The notes under the pieces were generated by a model. The model was not told the origin of the DNA and made no database searches. It worked only from the letters and a program-made list of their open reading frames with translations. This document shows positions 25,108 to 34,322 of a DNA stretch of 64,000 nt, piece by piece. The first letter of the stretch is position 1; each line of letters opens with the position of its first letter. The stretch comes from Mobilicoccus pelagius NBRC 104925. GTDB lineage: Bacteria; Actinomycetota; Actinomycetes; Actinomycetales; Dermatophilaceae. The position numbers were made by a program, and so were the translations under genes. The stretch spans positions 1 to 64,000 of the forward strand of contig NZ_BAFE01000007.1 in NCBI RefSeq assembly GCF_000247995.1, written 5' to 3'.

Positions 25108-26313
25108 TCAGGCCCCGCGTCGCAGGGAACGGGTGAGGACGACCGTCCCCGGCTCCGTCGCGGCGCTGCGGGCGGGGCGGAACCCCGCATTGCGGTACAG
25201 ACGGCAGGGGCGGGACCCGCGGCGGGGCACGTCGATCCGGGCGAAGCGCGCCTCGGGGTCCGCCTGGGCGAGCGCGTGGTCGAGGAGAGCGCCGCCGATC
25301 CCCCGTCCGGCTACGTCGGGGGCGACGACGAGCCCGTCGATCTCCCAGGCCGTCGGGCCTGCCTCCCCGGAGGGGTCGTCGTGGCGCGTGCGGCCCCGGA
25401 CGGCGGCGACGAGTCGCCCCTGCGGATCACGCACGGTCCACGTGCGCCAGGGCGCGCCGGCGGCCAGCGTCGCGCGGACGTCCTCGATCGTCTCCTCCCC
25501 TGCAACCTCGGGGAGGCAGCAACGGCGGAGGACGAGGAGCTCCCCGGCGTCCGCGGGCGTCGCGGTCGTGATCGGCAGCTCGGCCTCGCCGGAGAGCACC
25601 GCCGAGGGAGGTAGGAGGTCGGGCCGGCGGGCAGCGGTGCGGGCGAGGCGCTGCTCGTGCCGCCACCGGGCGATCGCGCCGTGGTCGCCGCCGAGGAGGA
25701 CGGACGGCACGTCGCGCCCCTCCCACGAGGCGGGCTTGGTGTAGACGGGGTACTCGAGGAGACCGTCCTCGTGCGACTCCTCGACGAGGGACTCGGCGTT
25801 GCCGACGACGCCGGGGACGAGCCGGGCGATCGCCTCGACCATCGCGAGCACGGCGACCTCGCCGCCGTTGAGGACGTAGTCGCCGAGGGAGAGGATCTCC
25901 ACCCGCCCCTCGAACACGTCGCGGGCGTGGTCGTAGACGCGTTCGTCGATGCCCTCGTAGCGGCCGCACGCGAACACGAGGTGCTCCTCGCGGGCGAGAC
26001 GGTGGGCGGTCGCCTGCGTGAACGGCGCCCCGCCCGGGCCGGGGACGACGAGGCGCGCCCGCGGGGACGCCCCCTCCCCCGGCGCCTCGCCGAGGACCGC
26101 GTCGAACGCCTCGGCCCACGGCTGTGGCTTCATCACCATCCCGGCGCCACCGCCGTAGGGCGTGTCGTCGACGGTGTGGTGCCGGTCGTGGGTGAACCCC
26201 CGCAGGTCGTGGACCCGCAGGTCGAGCAACCCGTCGCGACGGGCCTTGCCGATGAGGGACAGGTCGAGCGGCGCGAGGTACTGGGGGAAGATCGTGACGA
26301 CGTCGAGACGCAT
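25108..26313 (-). CDS. trmD: TrmD tRNA (guanine-37-N1)-methyltransferase fused to a GNAT domain
   Basis: 401 residues. The first 235 are Trm[29 protein letters not shown], the trefoil-knot SAM site [11 protein letters not shown] and [15 protein letters not shown], and the [14 protein letters not shown]-terminal domain. From about residue 240 to the end lies a complete GNAT-type acetyltransferase fold with the acetyl-CoA motif [18 protein letters not shown] and a C-terminal [11 protein letters not shown]. No stop or restart separates the halves. It follows rimM by 9 bp. TrmD prevents +1 frameshifting; the acetyltransferase substrate is unknown. Confidence 0.93.
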   Translation of the reverse strand: MRLDVVTIFPQYLAPLDLSLIGKARRDGLLDLRVHDLRGFTHDRHHTVDDTPYGGGAGMVMKPQPWAEAFDAVLGEAPGEGASPRARLVVPGPGGAPFTQATAHRLAREEHLVFACGRYEGIDERVYDHARDVFEGRVEILSLGDYVLNGGEVAVLAMVEAIARLVPGVVGNAESLVEESHEDGLLEYPVYTKPASWEGRDVPSVLLGGDHGAIARWRHEQRLARTAARRPDLLPPSAVLSGEAELPITTATPADAGELLVLRRCCLPEVAGEETIEDVRATLAAGAPWRTWTVRDPQGRLVAAVRGRTRHDDPSGEAGPTAWEIDGLVVAPDVAGRGIGGALLDHALAQADPEARFARIDVPRRGSRPCRLYRNAGFRPARSAATEPGTVVLTRSLRRGA

Positions 26314-26322
26314 CCGGGCCCC

Positions 26323-26832
26323 TCAGGACTCGAGGTCGAAGAGACCGGGCGGGGCGTCGACGACGACGTGGGGGTCGTCGGAGTCGACGGCGACGTGGGG
26401 AACGAGGGCGGCCACGAACGGGACGAGACGGGTGCGGCCGTCGAGGAGACGCACCTCGAGAAGATCCTGCGCGGGCCGCACCTCGAGGGCGACGACCTCG
26501 CCGAGGCGGGTGCCCGCCGGGTCACGGACCTCGGCCCCGACGAGATCGTCCTCGTACCAGGCGTCCTCGTCCTCGGCCTCGTCCTCCTCGGCGACGAGCC
26601 GCGTGCCCCGGAGGGCCTCGGCGCCGGTGCGGTCGGCGACCTCCTCGAACCGGAGCAGCCACACGCCCTGGTGGACGCGGGTACCGGCCACGGTGAGCGT
26701 GCCGCGGTCGGGCTCGGTGTCGAGCACGGCGCCGGGGGCGAACCGCTCCTCGGGAGCGTCCGTGTGGAGCTGCACGGTGACCTCACCCCGCAATCCGTGG
26801 GGCTTGCCGATACGGGCGACGACGGCGGTCAT
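26323..26832 (-). CDS. rimM: RimM, 16S rRNA processing protein
   Basis: 30S maturation factor that binds S19. ATG at 26832 with AAGGAG upstream gives 169 residues. N-terminal barrel: VARIGKPHGLRGEVTV; C-terminal PRC-barrel: DLVGAEVRDPAGTRLG and the PFVAALVPHVAVD end. Between the domains an acidic stretch (AEEDEAEDEDAWYEDD) is seen, as in many actinobacteria. Lies between khpA and trmD. Confidence 0.95.
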   Translation of the reverse strand: MTAVVARIGKPHGLRGEVTVQLHTDAPEERFAPGAVLDTEPDRGTLTVAGTRVHQGVWLLRFEEVADRTGAEALRGTRLVAEEDEAEDEDAWYEDDLVGAEVRDPAGTRLGEVVALEVRPAQDLLEVRLLDGRTRLVPFVAALVPHVAVDSDDPHVVVDAPPGLFDLES

Positions 26833-26923
26833 CGTTCTCCTTCTGGGGTCACGAACTGAGGTCCCGGGCGGGGCGGCAGAAGCGGAGCCCCGCCGACGAC
26901 GGCGCGGAACCGGGGAAACGGCG

Positions 26924-26972
26924 CGGATCCCCGCACCTACTCTGCCGGAGGGGCAGGAGGAGCGGGGATCCG
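26924..26972 (-). terminator. Nested hairpin between khpA and rimM
   Basis: CGGATCCCCGC (26924-26934) pairs with GCGGGGATCCG (26962-26972), enclosing a smaller CTGCC/GGCAG stem. It sits 18 bp past the khpA stop and may end or attenuate the rpsP-khpA message before rimM. No T-run is present. Confidence 0.5.
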
Positions 26973-26989
26973 AGGTGCGTCGGGAGGCG

Positions 26990-27226
26990 TCAGCGGTCGA
27001 GATCGACGATGTCGATCCGCACCTGACGGCCACCGGCGAGAGCGCCGACGATCGTGCGGAGGGCACTCGCGGTGCGGCCGGAGCGTCCGATGACGCGGCC
27101 GAGGTCGTCGGGGTGGACCCGCACCTCGAGCAGCTCGCCACGGCGGAGCTCACGGTGCCGGATCTCGACGTCGTCCTCGTGGTCGGCGATGCCCCGAACG
27201 AGGTGCTCGAGCGCTTCTTCGAGCAT
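26990..27226 (-). CDS. khpA: KH-domain RNA-binding protein KhpA
   Basis: 78-residue single KH-domain protein, the usual companion of rpsP. The RNA-binding loop reads VIGRSGRTASALR, in place of the classical GxxG helix. In other Gram-positives KhpA pairs with KhpB and influences cell size and sRNA biology; KhpB is not in this window. It starts two bases after the rpsP stop, so the two are co-translated. Confidence 0.93.
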   Translation of the reverse strand: MLEEALEHLVRGIADHEDDVEIRHRELRRGELLEVRVHPDDLGRVIGRSGRTASALRTIVGALAGGRQVRIDIVDLDR

Positions 27227-27228
27227 GA

Positions 27229-27741
27229 TCAGGCTTCGGTGGGCTGCTCGGTCGCGGCCTCGGCGGCCTCAGGAGCGGGAGCGTCCTCGACCGGGGCCTC
27301 GGCCGGAGTGGTCTCGGCAGCCTCGGCGGGAGCCTTGCCGGCCTTCGCCTTGGACTCCTTCTTCTTCGGCGGGTTCTTCTCGTAGTCCTCGTCGGCCTTG
27401 CCGGCAGCGGCCATGGCGGCCTCGTAGAGGTCCTTCTTGCTCTGCTTCTCCGGCTGGGCCTTGAGGGTGCCCTCGGCACCGGCCTCGCCCTTGAACTTCT
27501 GCCAGTCACCGGTGACCTTGAGGAGGGCCGCGACCTGCTCGGTCGGCTGGGCGCCGACACCGAGCCAGTACTGGGCGCGCTCGGAGTCGATCTCGATGAC
27601 CGAGGGCTCACGGGTGGGGTGGTAGAGGCCGATCTCCTCGATCGCACGCCCGTCGCGCTTGGTGCGCGAGTCCATGACGACGACGCGGTAGAAGGGGCTG
27701 CGGATCTTACCCATCCGCTTGAGACGAATCTTGACGGCCAC
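27229..27741 (-). CDS. rpsP: 30S ribosomal protein S16
   Basis: 170 residues from a GTG at 27741 with a GAGGAG ribosome-binding site. The first 80 residues are S16 ([47 protein letters not shown]). After about residue 110 a Lys/Ala/Glu-rich tail of 60 residues follows, a common actinobacterial extension. The frame stays open upstream to 27906 without coding character. First gene of the rpsP-khpA pair. Confidence 0.96.
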   Translation of the reverse strand: MAVKIRLKRMGKIRSPFYRVVVMDSRTKRDGRAIEEIGLYHPTREPSVIEIDSERAQYWLGVGAQPTEQVAALLKVTGDWQKFKGEAGAEGTLKAQPEKQSKKDLYEAAMAAAGKADEDYEKNPPKKKESKAKAGKAPAEAAETTPAEAPVEDAPAPEAAEAATEQPTEA

Positions 27742-28152
27742 GGTGGTGGTCTCCTCGTTGGATCGTGAGCACGGCGAGACCGGCGGGAGGAAGAATGCCG
27801 GGGAACCGATGCTCGGGGTGTAGGCGCCCGAGATCCCGGCGAACTCTGGGCCGGGCGGGTACAGCGACCCATTCTGCCAGACGGCGACCGCCGCGGGGAA
27901 TCGCACCCACCTGCTCGCCGCGCGCGATCACACGCGCGTGGGAGGCGCGTCCATGAGGATCCCCCGCCCCGCCCCGCCCCGCCCCGCAGCGGGACGCGCG
28001 CGACGCCGAGGACGACGAGGGGGACGGTGATGGGCGAGGTCGCGCCCCGGTCGGGCGCAGGGGACGAATCACTCAATCCGGCCCCGGCTGCGCCGACAGG
28101 AGGGAGTCCCGCCGCCCACCGTGGACGACCCACCGAGAGAACGGAATCATCG
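27742..28152. other. Divergent intergenic region rpsP / PAS gene
   Basis: 411 bp without a gene. It must hold the rpsP promoter and the promoter of the divergent PAS-chemoreceptor pair. A short tandem repeat of CCCCG, five units, lies near 27963-27985. A possible motility-sigma promoter lies at 28072-28097. No other structure is evident. Confidence 0.5.
28072..28097 (+). promoter_or_regulatory. Candidate FliA (sigma-28 type) promoter
   Basis: CTCA (28072-28075), a 16-bp spacer, then GCCGAC (28092-28097). This fits the CTCA-N15-17-GCCGAA-type motility promoter described for the actinobacterium Actinoplanes, as I recall it, and the general sigma-28 form TAAA-N15-GCCGATAA. It is 55 bp before the PAS gene, whose product belongs to chemotaxis. 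No similar motif was found before the second PAS gene at 31982. Confidence 0.4.
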
Positions 28153-28704
28153 ATGCGCCGCACGTCCGTCACGCCGACCGGCAGGGAGGTCACGTTCGGC
28201 GACGACGAGGTGGTCGTCAGCAAGACCGACCCCAAGGGCGTCATCACCTACGCCAACGACGTCTTCCTCCGGGTCAGCGGATACGCCGAGCACGAACTCA
28301 TCGGGCAGCCGCACAACATCATTCGCCACCCCGACTTCCCGCGCGGGGTGTTCAAGCTGTTGTGGGACACCCTCGAGGCGAAGCAGGAGATCTTCGCCTA
28401 CGTCAAGAACATGACGAAGAGCGGCGACACGTACTGGGTGCTCGCCCACGTGACGCCGAGTCTCGACGCGTCGGGCCGGATCGTCGGCCACCACTCGTGG
28501 CGGCGTCGGCCGGAGCCGGCGGCCGTGCGGGAGGTCGAGGGGGTGTACGACGTCATGCGGGCCGAGGAGGCGCGGCACACGCGGACGATCGAGGCCGCGG
28601 AGGCGTCCCTCGCGCTCGTCGGCCGGGTGCTCGCCGAGCGAGGGCTCTCCTACGACGAGTTCGTGTGGGATCTCATCGCACGGACGACGAGTCTCACGCG
28701 ATGA
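28153..28704 (+). CDS. Aer-type PAS-domain protein (aerotaxis sensor half)
   Basis: 183-residue soluble protein with one PAS domain, residues about 15-125. [41 protein letters not shown] and [20 protein letters not shown] are hallmarks of Aer-like PAS domains, which bind FAD. The C-terminal 60 residues are helical. It has no receptor signalling domain itself; that is encoded by the next gene, which overlaps by 4 bp. Expected role: redox or oxygen sensing for chemotaxis by direct interaction with that partner. Confidence 0.85.
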   Translation: MRRTSVTPTGREVTFGDDEVVVSKTDPKGVITYANDVFLRVSGYAEHELIGQPHNIIRHPDFPRGVFKLLWDTLEAKQEIFAYVKNMTKSGDTYWVLAHVTPSLDASGRIVGHHSWRRRPEPAAVREVEGVYDVMRAEEARHTRTIEAAEASLALVGRVLAERGLSYDEFVWDLIARTTSLTR

Positions 28705-29621
28705 GGCGCCACACGCGGCACGACGACACCGCACCCGCGACGTCTGCCCCGACACCGGAGGCGTGCGACGCGATCGAGTCCGTCCTCGAGCGTGCCCTCG
28801 CCGGTGACCTCGACGCGCGCATCGTCCTCCTCGACGCGCCGGAGGAGCAGGTCCGGATCGCCCACCGGGTCAACGACCTCATCGACCTCTTCCAGGCGTT
28901 CGCGCTCGAGACGGAGCTGTCCCTCCGCGCCGCCGGGGAGGGGCGTTACCACCGCCTCTTCCTTCCCCGCGGCATGCCGGGGCCGCTCAAGAAGAGCGCG
29001 CAGCGGATCAACGCGGCACGTCAGTCGATGCTCGACCGCGACCGGACCCTCGAACTCCGGGACGCCGAGCGTCAGGGTCTCGCCGACGGGGTCTCGGAGA
29101 TCTCCGAGCGTCTCACGCACGCGGCACGGGACCTCCACACGTCGGCGACGGGCCTGTCGGACTCGACGCGCACGGCCGTCTCCGAGGCGGAGTCCGCTCT
29201 CGCGACGGTGACGCGGCTCGAGCAGGCGAGCGCCGACATCGACCAGGCCGTCCGGCTCATCGCCCAGGTGGCCTCGCAGACGAAGCTCCTCGCCCTCAAC
29301 GCGACGATCGAGGCCGCCCGCGCCGGGGACGCCGGCAAGGGGTTCGCCGTCGTCGCGGCGGAGGTGAAGTCGCTCGCCGAGGAGACGACGACGTCCTCGG
29401 ACCGTATCGCCGAGCAGGTCGCGGCGACGCAGGCCGCCGCGCGGGAGGCGGCCGACACGATCGGCGCGATCACCGCCGCGATCGAGGGCATCGACGGCCG
29501 CGTCGCGGAGATGTCGACGGCCATCGAGGGCCACGACGGCCTCGAACCGTTGTCGTTCTCGCTGCAGACGGAGGTCGACCGCCTCCAGGCGTCGGGCAGC
29601 GACGGCCCCGACGATCACTGA
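28701..29621 (+). CDS. Soluble methyl-accepting chemotaxis protein
   Basis: 306 residues, ATG overlapping the PAS gene stop. There is no membrane segment. An N-terminal helical region (residues 20-110) precedes a coiled-coil MCP signalling domain with the hairpin tip [17 protein letters not shown] followed by [11 protein letters not shown], the site that contacts CheA and CheW. The signalling domain is short and ends soon after the tip, so methylation helices are limited. It pairs with the PAS protein upstream; together they make the parts of one Aer receptor in two polypeptides. Confidence 0.88.
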   Translation: MRRHTRHDDTAPATSAPTPEACDAIESVLERALAGDLDARIVLLDAPEEQVRIAHRVNDLIDLFQAFALETELSLRAAGEGRYHRLFLPRGMPGPLKKSAQRINAARQSMLDRDRTLELRDAERQGLADGVSEISERLTHAARDLHTSATGLSDSTRTAVSEAESALATVTRLEQASADIDQAVRLIAQVASQTKLLALNATIEAARAGDAGKGFAVVAAEVKSLAEETTTSSDRIAEQVAATQAAAREAADTIGAITAAIEGIDGRVAEMSTAIEGHDGLEPLSFSLQTEVDRLQASGSDGPDDH

Positions 29622-29699
29622 TCGTCACGAGGACGATCCCGGCGAACGTCACGACCGTCGACGAACGTCCGTCGAGCACCCGGTGAGCACCCGTGGGCG

Positions 29700-30632
29700 T
29701 CAGCGCCGTGTGGCGTGGGCGAGCCGGTGGGCGTCGAGGGCGACCCGGGTGACGGCGGAGGGCCCGTCGAGGTCGGCGGTGGTGACGGCGGTGTGTGCCC
29801 AGGGCGCTCCCGTCGAGGGGACCCCGCCGCCCCGTCCGACGAGGACGACGGCGCCGGTGGCGGCGTCGGCGAGCCGTTCGGCCCAGGCGGCGTCCGGCCT
29901 TCCGGTCGCCGGGCCCGTCGGACGCAGGACGGGCACGCCCATCTCGGCCGCGAGCGCGCGGGCGGCGGCGACGTCGCGTGGTCCGGGTTCACCGGCCCCG
30001 GCCTCGACGACGACGACGGGACCGGCGACGTCGTCACGGTCGTAGGGCTCCGCGGGCCAGTCGTAACGGTCGACGCCGTAGACGACGTGGTCGCGCCATG
30101 CGTCGCGCCCCTCGGCGTCGGCGAGCCACAGGTAGCGGGGGTAGGCGCCGCGGCGACGGAACCCCAACGAGCGGAGCAGTCCCGCCGACCGCACGTTACC
30201 GGGTTGCACGGCCGCCTCGACCCGGTTGAGCCCCAGACCGTGGGGCATCGGGGCGAACGCGACGTCGACGACCAGCCGCAACCCCTCGGCGAACAGGCCC
30301 TTCCCGGCGTACGGGTCGTAGGCGTCGTAGCCGAGGACGCCGCTGAACGCGCGACCTCGTTGGATGCCGGTGAGATTGACCTTGCCGACGATGTCGTGAC
30401 CCCGCACGCGGACGTGCGGCAAGGCCCGCACGAGGAACGTGCGGTGCTCGTCGCTCTGCCGCCGCAGGTGGAACGCGAGGTCGTCGGGGTTGACGGGGTT
30501 CCACGGCCGGATGCGTTCGCGGGAGGTCTCGACGGCTCGCCGGTAGGCGGGGACGTCCGTCTCGACGACGGTGTCGACACGTACCCGCTCCCCCACCGCG
30601 GACAAGGGGCGCAGCTCAGCGGACAACGGCAC
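29700..30632 (-). CDS. GNAT acetyltransferase (RimJ/RimL-like) with extra C-terminal domain
   Basis: 310 residues from a GTG at 30632 overlapping the amidohydrolase stop by 17 bp. Residues 15-190 are a RimJ/RimL-type GNAT: the ERIRPWNPVNPDD region, GKVNLTGIQRG, GYDAYDPYAGKGLFAEGLRL, and EAAVQPGNVRSAGLLRSLGFRRRG. From about residue 205 on, a 105-residue alpha/beta segment (DVAGPVVVVEAGAGEPGPRD, ATGAVVLVGRGGGVP) follows that I cannot assign. N-terminal protein or ribosomal-protein acetylation is the likely chemistry. Confidence 0.82.
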   Translation of the reverse strand: MPLSAELRPLSAVGERVRVDTVVETDVPAYRRAVETSRERIRPWNPVNPDDLAFHLRRQSDEHRTFLVRALPHVRVRGHDIVGKVNLTGIQRGRAFSGVLGYDAYDPYAGKGLFAEGLRLVVDVAFAPMPHGLGLNRVEAAVQPGNVRSAGLLRSLGFRRRGAYPRYLWLADAEGRDAWRDHVVYGVDRYDWPAEPYDRDDVAGPVVVVEAGAGEPGPRDVAAARALAAEMGVPVLRPTGPATGRPDAAWAERLADAATGAVVLVGRGGGVPSTGAPWAHTAVTTADLDGPSAVTRVALDAHRLAHATRR

Positions 30633-31707
30633 CCCGCAGGACGATCCGGTGCGGGTCGGCGATCGTGCGGACGTCCTCGCGGGGATCGTCGCGGTAGACG
30701 ACGAAGTCCGCCTGGGCGCCCTCGACGAGGCCGTCGCGGTCCAGCCATTCGCGGGCCCGCCATGTCGCGGCCGAGATCGCCTCGAGGGCGGTCATGCCCG
30801 TCTTCGTGAGTTCGGCGATCTCCTTCGCGACGAGACCGTGCGGGAGGCTGCCGCCCGCGTCGGTGCCGACGAAGATCGGCACGCCGGCGTCGTGGGCTGC
30901 GCCGATCGTGTCGTAGCGGCGCTCGTGGAGGTCGCGCATATGCGCGGCGTAGCCGGGAAACTTCTTCTCCCCGGCGGCGGCGATGTCGGGGAACGTCGCG
31001 ATGTTGACGAGGGTCGGCACGATCGCGATGCCCTGCCGCGCAAAGATCTCGACCGACTCGGGCGTGAGGCCCGTGGCGTGCTCGATGCAGTCGACGCCCG
31101 CGGCGGCGAAGTCGAAGAGGGACTCCTCGGCGAAGCAGTGGGCGGTGACGCGGGCGCCCTCTTCGTGGGCGGCCTCGACGGCGAGGTCGAGTGCGGACCG
31201 CGGCCAGCACGGGCCGAGGTCACCGGCGGAGCGGTCGATCCAGTCGCCGACGAGCTTGACCCAGCCGTCGCCGCGACGCGCCTCCTCCCGGATGCACGTG
31301 ACGAGCTCCTCCGGCTCGATCTCGCGAGCGAAGTTCGGGATGTACCGGCGCGTACGGGCGATGTGCCGCCCGGCGCGGATCAGTTCGGGCAGGTCGTCGC
31401 GCTCCTGCACGAAGCGGGTGTCGAGCGGCGACCCGGCGTCGCGGATGAGGAGCGTTCCGGCGTCGCGGTCGGTGAGGGCCTGCTCGACGGCCCGCTCGGG
31501 TTCGACCGCGCCGCGGGAGTCGAGGCCGACATGGCAGTGCGCGTCGACGAGCCCCGGCAGCACCCATCCGTCGACGGTCTCGACGTCGCCGGCGGCCTGC
31601 GCGGGCCGCTCGAACGTGAGGCGGCCGTCGACCACCCACATCTCGTCGACGATGTCCTCCGGCCCGCGGAGGATCCGACCTCGGACGTGCAGTACGGGCG
31701 CATTCAT
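30616..31707 (-). CDS. Amidohydrolase (imidazolonepropionase/dipeptidase-like)
   Basis: 363-residue metal-dependent amidohydrolase. Metal ligands are visible in order: DAHCHVGL (His-x-His), the lysine in WVKLVGDW, TAHCF, EHATGL, and GTDAGG (Asp). A short N-terminal beta-sandwich (MNAPVLHVRGRI) and C-terminal DFVVYRDDPREDV complete the composite barrel of the imidazolonepropionase-like group, which includes Xaa-Pro dipeptidases and detoxifying enzymes. Substrate not assignable. It overlaps the acetyltransferase gene downstream, so the two form an operon. Confidence 0.86.
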   Translation of the reverse strand: MNAPVLHVRGRILRGPEDIVDEMWVVDGRLTFERPAQAAGDVETVDGWVLPGLVDAHCHVGLDSRGAVEPERAVEQALTDRDAGTLLIRDAGSPLDTRFVQERDDLPELIRAGRHIARTRRYIPNFAREIEPEELVTCIREEARRGDGWVKLVGDWIDRSAGDLGPCWPRSALDLAVEAAHEEGARVTAHCFAEESLFDFAAAGVDCIEHATGLTPESVEIFARQGIAIVPTLVNIATFPDIAAAGEKKFPGYAAHMRDLHERRYDTIGAAHDAGVPIFVGTDAGGSLPHGLVAKEIAELTKTGMTALEAISAATWRAREWLDRDGLVEGAQADFVVYRDDPREDVRTIADPHRIVLRGAVVR

Positions 31708-31981
31708 GCCCCGACACTACCGATCTCGCCCCCGCCCGGGACGTGACTCGCGCCCGCCGCGTCGGAGCCGCCGCGTTCGAGGCGTCCTCCCCCGCCGCAT
31801 CCGGCCGCCGTGTCCCGACCGCGGCCACCGCAGGCGACGTCCTCCTACGAGCCCGCCGCCATTTCGCCCGGCATGCGGAGGAATCGGACAATGCGCACCT
31901 CGCAGGACAATCCCCGCGAGGACGACAGGACAGGCGGCGGCGTCGTGCCGCCATTCGCTCGTCCTGATCACGGAGGAACGC

Positions 31982-32518
31982 GTGGCACCCATCCCCACCG
32001 GACGCGAACGCACGTTCTCCCCGGACGACCTCATCGTCTCGAAGACCGATCCGAAGGGCCGCATCACGTACGCGAACGACGTGTTCCTCCGCATCTCCGG
32101 CTACGAGGCCGAGGAGGTCGTCGGGCAGCCGCACAACCTCGTCCGGCATCCCGCGATGCCCGCCGGGTTGTTCAAGCTCCTCTGGGACACGATCTCGGAC
32201 GGGCGGGAGGTCTTCGCCTACATCAACAACCTCGCGAAGAACGGCGACCACTACTGGGTGCTCGCCCACGTCACGACCGCCGACGACCGGGGCCACCTCG
32301 ACGGATATCACTCGAGCCGCCGCGTTCCCGACCCGCACGCCGTGCGTGCGGCCGAGGCGGTGTACCGGGACATGCTCGCCGTCGAGTCCCGCACCTCGGG
32401 CGGGCGCGCGGCCGCCGAGGCCGGTCTCGCCCACCTGAACGGCGTCCGCGAACGGGACGGCCGCAGCTACGACGAACTCGTCTGGTCGCTCATCGAGACG
32501 GGAAGGCGCTCCGCATGA
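31982..32518 (+). CDS. Second Aer-type PAS-domain protein
   Basis: 178 residues from a GTG with GGAGG six bases upstream. Paralogue of the protein at 28153: [40 protein letters not shown] and [20 protein letters not shown] align residue for residue in much of the PAS domain. The C-terminal helix ([11 protein letters not shown]) also matches ([11 protein letters not shown] in the first copy). It too overlaps a soluble receptor gene by 4 bp. Confidence 0.85.
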   Translation: MAPIPTGRERTFSPDDLIVSKTDPKGRITYANDVFLRISGYEAEEVVGQPHNLVRHPAMPAGLFKLLWDTISDGREVFAYINNLAKNGDHYWVLAHVTTADDRGHLDGYHSSRRVPDPHAVRAAEAVYRDMLAVESRTSGGRAAAEAGLAHLNGVRERDGRSYDELVWSLIETGRRSA

Positions 32519-33426
32519 GACGCCGACGCAGAACGCAGGGACTCCCCACGGCCGGAACCGAGAGGCCGGCGGAGACCGGTGAGCACGCCGAGGGGATCTC
32601 CCACGTGCTCGGCGTCGTCCGGTCCGCCGCCCGCGGGGATCTGCGCCCGCGCGTCGACGTACGGCGCACGTTCGGGCCGTGCACGGAGATCGGCACGGAG
32701 GTCAACCGTCTCCTCGACCTCATCGACGCCTACATGCGGGAGGCCGAGGCGTGCCTCGAGGCCGCCGCCGAGGGTCGGGCGTATCGCCGCATCATGCTCA
32801 CCGGCATGGTGGGGGCGTTCGGTCGGGGCGCGGCACAGATCAACGGTGCCCGCGACCGGATGCTCGCCGCGGGCGAGGAACTCGCGGCCCAGGAACGGAC
32901 CCGCAGCGAGGTCATCGCCTCGACGGTCGACGTGTCGGCGCGGGTGGCGGAGGCGGCCGACCGGCTCTCCGACGCCGCAGCCGACCTCGGCGCTGCCGCG
33001 GGTTCCGCCGTCGAGCGGGCGCGGGACGCGATGGCGTCGGTACGTTCCCTGGAGACCGCCGGTGGCGAGATCCAGAAGGCGTTGACGATCATCTCCTCGG
33101 TCGCCGACCAGACTCGGCTCCTCGCGCTCAACGCGACCATCGAGGCCGCCCGCGCCGGCGAGTCGGGCAAGGGGTTCGCCGTCGTCGCCGGCGAGGTGAA
33201 GACCCTCGCGAACGAGACGACGAGTTCGTCGGCCGACATCGCGGCGCAGGTCGAGGTGACGCAGTCGGCGGTGCAGCAGGCCGTCGCGGCGATCTCCGCG
33301 ATCGCGGAGACGGTCGACGGCGTCCACGTCCGCGTCGAAGAGGTCCACGGCGCGGTGAGCGGCGACGGTGGGCTCTCCCACCTCGCCCGCGACCTCGACC
33401 GCGAGGTGGGCCGTTTCGCCCACTGA
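32515..33426 (+). CDS. Second soluble methyl-accepting chemotaxis protein
   Basis: 303 residues, ATG overlapping the PAS gene stop. Same plan as the receptor at 28701: no membrane segment, helical N-terminal 110 residues, then an MCP domain with [18 protein letters not shown] and [11 protein letters not shown]. The N-terminal regions of the two receptors share only the outline ([11 protein letters not shown] against [31 protein letters not shown] against [21 protein letters not shown]), so they have diverged more than the signalling tip. Confidence 0.88.
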   Translation: MRRRRRTQGLPTAGTERPAETGEHAEGISHVLGVVRSAARGDLRPRVDVRRTFGPCTEIGTEVNRLLDLIDAYMREAEACLEAAAEGRAYRRIMLTGMVGAFGRGAAQINGARDRMLAAGEELAAQERTRSEVIASTVDVSARVAEAADRLSDAAADLGAAAGSAVERARDAMASVRSLETAGGEIQKALTIISSVADQTRLLALNATIEAARAGESGKGFAVVAGEVKTLANETTSSSADIAAQVEVTQSAVQQAVAAISAIAETVDGVHVRVEEVHGAVSGDGGLSHLARDLDREVGRFAH

Positions 33427-33459
33427 CCCTGTGCGGGGTGACGGGCCGAGCCGAGGCCG

Positions 33460-34271
33460 GGACCGCCGCTCCGGGAGTGCGACGTCGGACGAGGAACGAC
33501 AGTCCGGGGGCGAGCGCGAACCCGAGGACGGTGAGGGGCCCGGCGGACTCGCCGGTCTTCTGCCGGGCCTCGGGGACGAGGGAGTCGACGAGCATGACGA
33601 GCAGGACGCCCGCGGCGAAGGCCCGGATACCGCTCTGGACGGGGCGCTCACGACGTCGGCGACGAGGTAGTCCGCCGTACTCGCGAGGCCGCAGACGGCG
33701 GTGACCCCGCCCCACAGGGCGAGGATGAACTCGCGGCCTCGGCCGAACCCGCGCATGTCGGTCGCCGAGCCGATGGCCTCGGGGAGGTCGGACACGAAGA
33801 TCGTGACGAGCAGCGCGATGCCGACCCCGCAGGAGGCGAGACCGATGCCGAGGACGGCCTGTTCGGGGATGCCGTCGAGGAACGCGCCGAGGGCGAGGGC
33901 GGCGCCGCCCTGCTCGCGGCGACGTCCCTACACGGACGGCTGCGTGGAAGGCGTCGCGTCGACGCCGTGGTGGCGGCGCAGGTGGTGACGGGGTTCACCG
34001 TTCCCCGCCTTCTCGGCGAGGGCGTTCGCCGCGAGGTAGACGAGGGCGCCGAGGGGAGGCAGATCGCGACGGGCACCAGGCCGCCGTGACGGAGGCCCTC
34101 CTCGAACAGTTCGAAGGAGATGCTCGCGATGAGCGCGCCCCCACCGAAGCCGAGCACAACCCCGACGAGCCGTGACGACCACGGATGCAGGACACCGAGC
34201 AGGGCGCCGAGGAGCAGTGACGAGGCGGCGACGAATCCTCACACGGCAGCAGCAGACACGCCCTTCATCAT
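33460..34271 (-). pseudogene. Decayed ZIP-family metal transporter
   Basis: Pieces of one ZIP-type permease lie in three frames. Start MMKGVSAAAV is followed by a TGA at 34239-34241 where a Trp codon would fit, then GFVAASSLLLGALLGVLH and FGGGALIASISFELFEE. Near 34060 the sense shifts frame to LGALVYLAANALAEKAG. A TAG at 33928-33930 follows, then LALGAFLDGIPEQAVLGIGL and VSDLPEAIGSATDMRG. Near 33650 a second shift leads to QSGIRAFAAGVLLVMLVDS. Two nonsense codons and two frameshifts mean the gene is dead. The DGIPE and DLPEAIGSA motifs give the family. The end is uncertain because the final frame runs on. Confidence 0.8.
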
Positions 34272-34276
34272 GACGC

Positions 34277-34312
34277 GACGCGGCCGGAGGTCCGAAGATC
34301 CCCGGCCGCGTC
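34277..34312 (-). terminator. Hairpin terminator downstream of ffh
   Basis: GACGCGGCCGG (34277-34287) pairs perfectly with CCGGCCGCGTC (34302-34312), 14-nt loop, 10 bp past the ffh stop. Confidence 0.7.
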
Positions 34313-34322
34313 GACCGTCACG

